Origin: JBCCEJ01 sp039030335
GTDB taxonomy: Bacteria; Pseudomonadota; Gammaproteobacteria; HK1
NCBI GenBank assembly: GCA_039030335.1
Contig: JBCCEJ010000005.1
Span: 1-64,000, forward strand
Direction of reading: 5' to 3'
DNA length: 64,000 bases
Both the position numbers and the translations under genes were made by a program. Positions 54,297 to 61,648 of the stretch are shown piece by piece; the first letter of the stretch is position 1, and each line of letters opens with the position of its first letter. The notes beneath the pieces were generated by a model, which saw nothing but the letters and a program-made list of their open reading frames with translations, made no database searches and was not told the origin of the DNA.

Positions 54297-55154
54297 ATGA
54301 CGGGTCCCGCTACGCATGGGCGCGTTGCGTTGATAACCGGCGCGGGCGGTCGCGGCGGTATCGGCAGGGCCATCGCCCGGGAACTGGGGTCGCGTGGCAT
54401 CGACGTTGTACTGACAGATGTTCAACGCGATCCGGCTACGTTGCCACCGGATGAAATCGCTTCAGGATGGCAGGGCATCGACAGCGTTGCCGATGAGCTC
54501 CGGGCAGAAGGGGTCGACGTACTCACCCGGCGATGTGACCTGACCGAGCCCGCGCAGATCGCTCATCTGGTCGACCGCGCCGTCGCCTGGAGAGGTCATA
54601 TCGACATCCTGATCAATAACGCGCGCGCGTTGATGGGTCACGACTCAGCGCCCGTTACCGACGTGCCGCTCGACGTCTGGCAGCGGTTTCTGGCGATCAA
54701 TACCACGGCGCCGTTTCTGCTCATCCAACACGTCGCCAAACATATGTTGGAGCGCGGCTCTGGCGGACGCATCGTCACGATAGGCTCGGATATGAGCAAA
54801 CGCGCGCGCGCCAATACGGCCGCCTACGCGGCCTCGAAGTTCGGCGTCTTCGGGCTCACCCAGGCAGCAGCGCACGACCTGGCACACGCAAACATCACGG
54901 TGAATCTGGTTTGCCCCGGACCGGTACGGACGAATCGATTCAATTTCGCCGAGAGCGCGCACGCCGAGGCGAGTGGTGAGTCACTGGAAACGGTACGAGA
55001 GCGTGGGTGGGATAACAAGGCTGCCGGCATCCCGCTGGGCCGCGCCGCGGCGGTCGAAGACGTTGCCAATCTGGTCGGCTTTCTGACCTCACCCGAAGCT
55101 GCCTACATCACCGGGCAGGGTTACAACATCAACGGCGGCATGTTTTCTCACTGA
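54297..55154 (+). CDS. SDR family oxidoreductase
   Basis: A 285-residue classical SDR. It has the cofactor loop TGAGGRGGIGRAIARELG, NNARA in the usual NNAG place, the catalytic Ser in TIGSDMSK and YAASK, and INGGMF at the end as in FabG-type reductases. NNARA replaces the common Gly, a minor oddity. GAGGAGGTTCACGC precedes ATG. It is followed 36 bases on by an O-methyltransferase, so they may modify one substrate. Confidence 0.88.
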   Translation: MTGPATHGRVALITGAGGRGGIGRAIARELGSRGIDVVLTDVQRDPATLPPDEIASGWQGIDSVADELRAEGVDVLTRRCDLTEPAQIAHLVDRAVAWRGHIDILINNARALMGHDSAPVTDVPLDVWQRFLAINTTAPFLLIQHVAKHMLERGSGGRIVTIGSDMSKRARANTAAYAASKFGVFGLTQAAAHDLAHANITVNLVCPGPVRTNRFNFAESAHAEASGESLETVRERGWDNKAAGIPLGRAAAVEDVANLVGFLTSPEAAYITGQGYNINGGMFSH

Positions 55155-55190
55155 CCGACTTCAGCCGCAGCAAGACTACCGGAACTACTC

Positions 55191-56210
55191 ATGCCAGATC
55201 CCTCACCCAAACGTCCGACAACCGTCCGCCTGCAACGCATGGTCCGCGCCTACAGAGAGAGTGCCGCGCTGATGGCAGCAGTGGAACTAGGTCTCTTCAC
55301 CGAAGTTGCCCGACAACAGCACACGGAAGCTTCCCTGGCCGGTGCCCTCGGGCTGTCGCCGCTGCACGGGGAGCGCATCATCGTCGCGTGCGTCGGTCTT
55401 GGTCTCCTCGAACGAGATGGCGAATGGCTCCGAAACGCGGCCGACGTCGAGCGCTTCCTGGTTGCGGGCGAGCGTCACTACGCGGGCGAATGGATGCTGT
55501 TTACGAAGCCGGACTGGAACGATTGGGGACGCCTCGGCGAGATTTTGCGCACCGACGAGCCGGCCCGGAGCGACAACGTAAAAGTGTCCCAGTTCACGGT
55601 CGACGACGCGCGAACCTATCATCGCGCAACCTATTCAATAGGTCGTGGGGCCGGACGGCTGTTCCTCCGCCAGACCGACCTCTCGCAAAAGAACTTTATG
55701 ATCGATATCGGCGGCGGCTCTGGCGCCTACTGCATCGAAGCCTGCAAGCAACACCCGGACCTGCGCGCGTGCGTACTCGATCTCCCCTCCGTCGCGGTGG
55801 TCGCACGCGAATTCATCGATGAACAGGGTCTGACTGATCGGATCGAAGCGCGCGCGTGCGACTTCAACCGCGATCCGTTTCCGCAGGGCGCTGACGTCGC
55901 TGTCATGGCATCCAATCTCCCGATGTACGGCCGCGCGGAATTCCGTGCGGTTGTGGCCAAGGCGTTCGCGGCACTGGCACCAGGTGGCGAGATGCATCTG
56001 ATCGGCGAAGCGCTGAACGCCGAGCGAACGGCTCCAGCCGACGCCGCGCTTTGGGGTTTGTCGGAAGCGCTGGTCAACGGTACCGGACTCGCCCACTCCG
56101 TAGCAGACGTCGAAGGCTATTTCGAGTCGGCGGGTTTTACGGAGATCGGCACGACCGACTTCGTCCCAGGGGTTTTACAACGCACCGTAGGACGCAAGCC
56201 CGGCGCTTGA
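55191..56210 (+). CDS. SAM-dependent O-methyltransferase
   Basis: A 339-residue enzyme with an N-terminal dimerisation winged helix (YRESAALMAAVELGLFTEVA, GERIIVACVGLGLLERDGE) and a Rossmann methyltransferase domain: FMIDIGGGSGAYCIEACKQHPDLRACVLDLPSV, motif I and the acidic ribose contact. This is the type II O-methyltransferase pattern used on hydroxy aromatic or polyketide substrates. A generic enzyme; substrate unknown. It follows the SDR gene closely. Confidence 0.85.
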   Translation: MPDPSPKRPTTVRLQRMVRAYRESAALMAAVELGLFTEVARQQHTEASLAGALGLSPLHGERIIVACVGLGLLERDGEWLRNAADVERFLVAGERHYAGEWMLFTKPDWNDWGRLGEILRTDEPARSDNVKVSQFTVDDARTYHRATYSIGRGAGRLFLRQTDLSQKNFMIDIGGGSGAYCIEACKQHPDLRACVLDLPSVAVVAREFIDEQGLTDRIEARACDFNRDPFPQGADVAVMASNLPMYGRAEFRAVVAKAFAALAPGGEMHLIGEALNAERTAPADAALWGLSEALVNGTGLAHSVADVEGYFESAGFTEIGTTDFVPGVLQRTVGRKPGA

Positions 56211-56216
56211 CAGCCC

Positions 56217-58511
56217 TCAGGCTGCCGATACCCATCGATTGAGCGTCGTGGCGAGTTCTGCACGCCTGACCGGCTTCGAGAGATAGTCGTTCATGCCTGC
56301 CTCCAGGCACTTGGCCCGGTCGCCGGACATCGAGTTCGCAGTCATGGCGATGACGGGTATGCCGTTGACCGTGTCGCAGTCCAGCCCGCGAATGGCCCGC
56401 GTGGTCTCATAGCCATCCAGTACTGGCATCTGGCAGTCCATCAAGACTACGTCGTAGGTGCCGGATGCAAGTGCTTCGAGTACCTGCACGCCGGTTTCCG
56501 CCACGTCGACCCGGTGCCCGAGCTTTTGCAGCATACGAGTCGCGATCTTCTGATTGACCTGATTGTCCTCAGCGAGCAGGACACGGGCTCGCCGCGCATT
56601 CTCAGCTTCCGTCATGCGCTGCCTGTCGAGCGGGGCTGCGGACACGTCTTCCGGCGCGCCAGCCAACACCGCCTGCAGTTTTGCACGAAGCTGATCAACA
56701 CGTATGGGCTTCGTCAGAAAAGCATCGAATCCATGATCGCCCGAGAGTTTGTGGGCGGCGCGTTCGGCCTGCGCGGTTACCAGAACAAACGGCACGTCAC
56801 ACGGAACTTCGTGCTCACGCAGTCTCGCCGGTACCGAAGCGCCAGGACCGTCATCGAATCGCGGCCCGACCACGACGAGATCGAATGGCTTCGATGCGTT
56901 TGCCCCGGAGGTCACGAGCAACGCGGCCGCTTCATCCACGGATTTCACCACGCTGACGTCCAATCCCAGGTCAGCAGCGTGCAGGCGCATGAACTCCTGC
57001 CTGGTCGCGTGCTCGTCGACGTACAGCATGCGCTTACCGGCGAGTTCTTCAGCGATGACAGGGGCATCGGACGACGGTGCTTCACCCCGGTCGAATTCGA
57101 GTTCCACCGTGAACGTACTACCGGCATCAAGCTCGCTCTTGACGCTGATGCGGCCTCCCATGAGTTCGGTGAGCTGCCGCGAGATCGCCAGTCCAAGGCC
57201 AGTGCCGCCGAATCTGCGTGTGGTCGAACTGTCAGCCTGTGTAAACGCGCTGAACAAATGCGCCTGCGCGTCGGCCGATATGCCGATCCCGGTATCGATG
57301 ACATCGATGCGGACCGAGACCCGCTCGCCCACGTCGGGGGCGGTTTCAATACGCACGATCACCTCCCCGACCTCGGTAAATTTGATCGAATTGCCGACGA
57401 GGTTTATCAGGATCTGCCGGAGCCGCCCCGGATCGCCACTCACCCAGGCTTGCGGCCCGCCGACGAACAGGCAGGTCAGTTCGATAGCGCGCTCTTCCGC
57501 CCTGTGCGCGAGCAGCTCGACGACATCTTCTGCAGTCGTACGGAGGTCAAACGTCAGCGTTTCCAACTCCAGCTTGCCGGCCTCGACTTTGGAAAAGTCG
57601 AGGATGTCGTTGATGATCGTCATCAACGAATCACCTGAGCGACGCACAGTCTCGGCAAAGTCACGCTGTTCTTTGGTGAGGGCCGTATCCAGCAAGAGGT
57701 CGATCATGCCGATCACGCCGTTCATCGGCGTGCGAATCTCGTGGCTCATGGTGGCGAGGAATTCACTCTTGGCCCGCGACCCGGCTTCCGCTGCGTCCTT
57801 CGCTTCGATGAGGTCGCGCGTCTGCTCTCCGATCTTGCGTTCGAGCGAGTTACGCAGTTCCGTCAGCTCGATGCCATTTTTGCGCAGCGTCTCGATGGCA
57901 CGAGCCATGTCGCCCAACTCATCCTTGCGCGCGAGTTCCGGCACGCTCACGTTGAACCGCGCGGATCCGAGGTCACGCACGACGCTCGACAGATGCACTA
58001 TCGGTTGGAACATCCAACGCAACACGACGTACACGGCAACCACGGTCGCGAGCGCGAAGATCACGAGCATGCCAATACCCTGCAGCACGCGCTCTTCGAG
58101 GTATTCGTTTAGTGAACGGCGGGAGAAATCGAGCGTAAGAGACGCGATCACGTCTTTCTCGGCCACCGTGCCCGGCGGTCCGTGTATCGGACGCGCAACT
58201 TTGATGACGCCTCCTAGAGCGCCGACACCCTCGACGACATCGCGTTTACCGTGCTCGTGTTCCACGATAATGCGCGCGACGTCGGGGTTGCTTGAAACGG
58301 ACTGGAGCAGGCTCTCGACGGTGGGAGCGTCAAAATTCCACACGGGTACGCTCAGGCTCGCAGCCTGGTCGTCAGCCATCATACGTGCCCGATGAATCAG
58401 TAGTTCAGCGCGCTCCAGATACGACAGGTACGTGGAGACCGAGAGAACGGTCGCGCCGAATCCGACCATCAACAGGACGAATGACGCGTACGCGCGAAGC
58501 CGGAAACTCAT
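56217..58511 (-). CDS. Hybrid sensor histidine kinase with two receivers
   Basis: A 764-residue protein: helix 9-29, a periplasmic region to about 145, helix 146-164, HAMP (170-225), HisKA with His257 in FLATMSHEIRTPMNG, HATPase_c, then two receivers. REC2 (about 640-760) is intact, with Asp692 in VVLMDCQMP. REC1 (about 490-600) has VVVGPRF where the phosphoaccepting Asp belongs, although TKPIR keeps the Lys, so it probably is a pseudo-receiver. No HPt domain or output regulator lies beside it. It follows a periplasmic binding-protein gene by 22 bases, which may feed it ligand. Confidence 0.9.
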   Translation of the reverse strand: MSFRLRAYASFVLLMVGFGATVLSVSTYLSYLERAELLIHRARMMADDQAASLSVPVWNFDAPTVESLLQSVSSNPDVARIIVEHEHGKRDVVEGVGALGGVIKVARPIHGPPGTVAEKDVIASLTLDFSRRSLNEYLEERVLQGIGMLVIFALATVVAVYVVLRWMFQPIVHLSSVVRDLGSARFNVSVPELARKDELGDMARAIETLRKNGIELTELRNSLERKIGEQTRDLIEAKDAAEAGSRAKSEFLATMSHEIRTPMNGVIGMIDLLLDTALTKEQRDFAETVRRSGDSLMTIINDILDFSKVEAGKLELETLTFDLRTTAEDVVELLAHRAEERAIELTCLFVGGPQAWVSGDPGRLRQILINLVGNSIKFTEVGEVIVRIETAPDVGERVSVRIDVIDTGIGISADAQAHLFSAFTQADSSTTRRFGGTGLGLAISRQLTELMGGRISVKSELDAGSTFTVELEFDRGEAPSSDAPVIAEELAGKRMLYVDEHATRQEFMRLHAADLGLDVSVVKSVDEAAALLVTSGANASKPFDLVVVGPRFDDGPGASVPARLREHEVPCDVPFVLVTAQAERAAHKLSGDHGFDAFLTKPIRVDQLRAKLQAVLAGAPEDVSAAPLDRQRMTEAENARRARVLLAEDNQVNQKIATRMLQKLGHRVDVAETGVQVLEALASGTYDVVLMDCQMPVLDGYETTRAIRGLDCDTVNGIPVIAMTANSMSGDRAKCLEAGMNDYLSKPVRRAELATTLNRWVSAA

Positions 58512-58533
58512 CGAGCTTATCGGTCGCTTATGG

Positions 58534-59274
58534 CTAGCGAATGATGCCCCAGGCGAGCTGCTTGGTCTTGACGAAATCGGCGTTGGTCTCGAGCCAGCGA
58601 TTGAAGGCCCGCATCAGGTCGGTGCGCGTCGTCGTCGACAGTTGATAGTCGCCGCGGTCGTGCGGTAGGGCCGGGTCGAAGACGAGCCCGCCATCCGCCC
58701 TGAGGCCGTTGCTGAGTTCGTAGTTGGCGACCGCCGTATTGGCGTAAACGCCACCCACGCGGCCCGCGAGCCCCTGGCGCAACAGACCGACGAAGTCGGG
58801 GTTTTCCCACAATGTGACGCTGCCCGAGCCTATGCGGTCCATCCAGGCCCAGGGGGTAAATCCGCGCACGGTGCCGAGGCGACCGATTTCACTGGCATCC
58901 CGCCCGACGCGATCCGGCTTTACCATGACTCCATCCACGTACGGCGCCACCGAGTGACTGTAAGACACCGCCACGTCGGCTTTCGCCTGACGGTTCCAGT
59001 TCGGATTGTCCGGATACTTGAAGTCGACGGCGCCAGTGACGAGTTCCTGGAACAGGCGCTTGACCGGCAGCGGGCGATAGACGAACTCAATGCCCTGATC
59101 AGCCGCGAATCTGTCCAGAATCTCGCGCGCATAGCCGCTGTACTCACCTTTTTTGAGCGTGTAGTGGGGCAAGTACGGAATAGCTTCGACGCCGACTACA
59201 AATCGGTTCGACCCCAGCACCGAATGAGGCAGCAACACCACCAGGAGCGACACGACCGCGGTCAGATGTTTCAT
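58534..59274 (-). CDS. Periplasmic family-3-like solute-binding protein
   Basis: A 246-residue protein with a signal peptide (LTAVVSLLVVLLPHSVLGS) and an SBP_bac_3-like body: VGVEAIPYLPHYTLKKGEYSGYAREILDRFAAD, FVYRPLPVKRLFQELVTGAVDFKYPDNP and VTLWENPDFVGLLRQGLAGRVGGVYANTAVANYEL. It lies 22 bases before the hybrid kinase on the same strand, with no permease genes; a sensory role rather than transport is inferred. The ligand is unknown. Confidence 0.8.
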   Translation of the reverse strand: MKHLTAVVSLLVVLLPHSVLGSNRFVVGVEAIPYLPHYTLKKGEYSGYAREILDRFAADQGIEFVYRPLPVKRLFQELVTGAVDFKYPDNPNWNRQAKADVAVSYSHSVAPYVDGVMVKPDRVGRDASEIGRLGTVRGFTPWAWMDRIGSGSVTLWENPDFVGLLRQGLAGRVGGVYANTAVANYELSNGLRADGGLVFDPALPHDRGDYQLSTTTRTDLMRAFNRWLETNADFVKTKQLAWGIIR

Positions 59275-59458
59275 GGGATTGAGTTTCGCTTTTTAGAATT
59301 CCTCCACGTGATGTCGGCGCTGGAGCTGAGAACTTAACGGGTTGCCGTGACCTCGGCCCAAGAGCGCGGCGAACCTGAGGGCAAACGGGAGCTGGCAGGA
59401 ACAAGGTGGGCCACACGTCGCGGGTGCAGCCGGGCCACGGGCCAGAGGCTGCGGAGCG

Positions 59459-61411
59459 TCAGCTCCCGGCCGGCTGCCCGGCCACGGGGATGCGCTTCTT
59501 ACGGTAGAAGCGCAGCGCGATGAACACCGCCGCACCGACCAGGCCGGCTGCGTTGAATGCGGGTATCGTCATCGCAAGCAATACTGCGATTCCGGCGCGA
59601 ATCAACCGTTCCACGACGGTCAGTCTGGCCGCGTCGAAGCCCACCACGCTGGTCGACAGCATCCAGAGCGCCACGCCGAGCTTCAACATGACCCACACGA
59701 GCCCCGTGACGGAAAAACCATCTATCAGCAGCAGGTTGGTGTCGTAGATGAAAAAGAACGGGATCACGAACCCGCTCAACGCGAGGCCTACCGCCTTGAC
59801 GGCCGTGCGCGTCGGCGTTGCCTCCGCTATGGGCGCGGCCGCAAAGGCCGCGATCGCGACCGGTGGCGTGATATTCGACAGCACGCCGAAGTAGAACACG
59901 AACAGATGAATGGCGATGGCTTCGATACCGAGCGCCTTGATGGAAGGCCCGAGCACCAGCACGATGATGAGATAAGCCGGAAACGTCGGCATACCCATAC
60001 CGAGAATCAAACAGGACCCGGCTGCAACCAGTAAACCCAGGAACAGGTTATCGCCGCCGATCGAGCTGATCGCGCCAGCGAATTTAATGCCGATACCGGT
60101 CAGGTCCAGGACGCCGAGCAACACACCGATCGATCCGACCGCCATCATGATGGCCGACCCGGCCACACCACCGCGGACCAGCCCCCGGACGAGCCGGACC
60201 GGGTCCTTGCGCACTTCGGGATTGATAAACCCGAAGACGAACGCCGTCAGCGTACCGGCGAGCCCCGCCGCAGCTGGCGAGCGACCCATCACGAGCGGCA
60301 CGATGACCGCGATGATCGGTGCGATGAACATCAGCGAATACAGCAGATCGGTGCGTGTCAGTTTCTGGCGCTCTTCCGGCGGGAGCGGTTTGATGCCGAG
60401 ACGCGCAGCTTCCAGCGACACGCTGGCGAACAGGCTGCCGTAGAAGAACAGCGCAGGTAACAGCGCCGCCAGGCAGACGGTGAGATAGGAAACGCCGACC
60501 AGTTCCGCCATCAGAAAGGCCGCCGCGCCCATGACGGGCGGCATGATCTGGCCGCCCGACGACGCGGCCGACTCCACGCCGCCTGCGAACGCGGGCGCAA
60601 ACCCCCGGCGCTTGATCATCGGAATCGTCAGTACACCGGTACCCACCACGTTCGCCGCAACGCTGCCCGACATCGTGCCAAACATCGCGCTCGCCGCAAT
60701 CGCCGCGTGCGCCGGCCCGCCGCGGGTGCGGCCAGTCACCGCAAACGCGATCCGGATCAGCGACTCGCCGGCGCCGGTCGCCTGCAGGATTGAACCGAAG
60801 ATGATGAAGATCAGGATGAGCGTCAGGACGATGCCGGTCGGAAATCCGAACACTCCCTTGAACCCGTACCAGACGATCTCGACCGTCTGCTCTACGGAAA
60901 ACCCGGAATGTCTGAATATCCAGGGCAGATCCGCACCAAACAGGCAGTAGAGCAGTGCGATCAGTCCGACCAGCGCAAGCGGCAGACCAAAGATGCGTCG
61001 GGTCAGTTCGATGACCGTCAACATCGCGCCGAGCGCGCCAGCCTTGTCGATCAGATCGAATTCGGAGACAAGAAATTCCATGTCTTCGAGATTGTCGATG
61101 AACCGCCAGACCGCATAGGCCATGACGGTCAGCATGCCGATGTCCACCATCAGGCCAAGCCACCGCCGCGGTGCTGACCAGACCTGCCCCTCCGGCGCCC
61201 TGGTGGGATAGAGAATGACCATGACGATGGTGCAGATGAGCAGGATGACGGAACGGTGAATGGTCGACTCGGGCGCGCCGAACAACGAGGTGTAAATACA
61301 CTGGGCGGCAACGCCAAAGGCGAGCAGCGCCGACAGCTTGAGCATGAGTGAGCGAATCCGCCCGGCGTCGGTTTCAGTCGGGCCGCCCGACAAGCTCTGC
61401 GCGATGCTCAT
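59459..61411 (-). CDS. TRAP transporter fused permease (4TM/12TM)
   Basis: A 650-residue fusion of DctQ-like and DctM-like parts, the form paired with TAXI-type binding proteins. The N-terminal four helices span residues 25-150; the DctM part has AAIAASAMFGTMSGSVAANVVGTGVLTIPMIKRRGF, FAGGVESAASSGGQIMPPVMGAAAFLMAELVG and GMGMPTFPAYLIIVLVLGPSIKALG. No TAXI binding protein gene is next to it. AAGG precedes the ATG. It is divergent from the FAD/GcvT dehydrogenase gene, so it may import that enzyme's substrate. Confidence 0.93.
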   Translation of the reverse strand: MSIAQSLSGGPTETDAGRIRSLMLKLSALLAFGVAAQCIYTSLFGAPESTIHRSVILLICTIVMVILYPTRAPEGQVWSAPRRWLGLMVDIGMLTVMAYAVWRFIDNLEDMEFLVSEFDLIDKAGALGAMLTVIELTRRIFGLPLALVGLIALLYCLFGADLPWIFRHSGFSVEQTVEIVWYGFKGVFGFPTGIVLTLILIFIIFGSILQATGAGESLIRIAFAVTGRTRGGPAHAAIAASAMFGTMSGSVAANVVGTGVLTIPMIKRRGFAPAFAGGVESAASSGGQIMPPVMGAAAFLMAELVGVSYLTVCLAALLPALFFYGSLFASVSLEAARLGIKPLPPEERQKLTRTDLLYSLMFIAPIIAVIVPLVMGRSPAAAGLAGTLTAFVFGFINPEVRKDPVRLVRGLVRGGVAGSAIMMAVGSIGVLLGVLDLTGIGIKFAGAISSIGGDNLFLGLLVAAGSCLILGMGMPTFPAYLIIVLVLGPSIKALGIEAIAIHLFVFYFGVLSNITPPVAIAAFAAAPIAEATPTRTAVKAVGLALSGFVIPFFFIYDTNLLLIDGFSVTGLVWVMLKLGVALWMLSTSVVGFDAARLTVVERLIRAGIAVLLAMTIPAFNAAGLVGAAVFIALRFYRKKRIPVAGQPAGS

Positions 61412-61648
61412 GATTCAACCTTGGGAACCGGGTACGCGCAGCGAGACTACGCGGGCCTCGTGTGGCAGTCAATTTGGGTCTGGAGTGCTTCAACCCCATA
61501 TGAGCGCGATCTGTGGCCGGCGCAACGGCCTCATCCGACGGAGCGGTCGGGCGACTACGAGATCCCACGGTCACTGTGGATAAAGACGGTTGACGGCAGG
61601 CCGGTCACGAGGTGCGATCGCATCTTTGCGAGCCTGCGGGGTCCCCGA

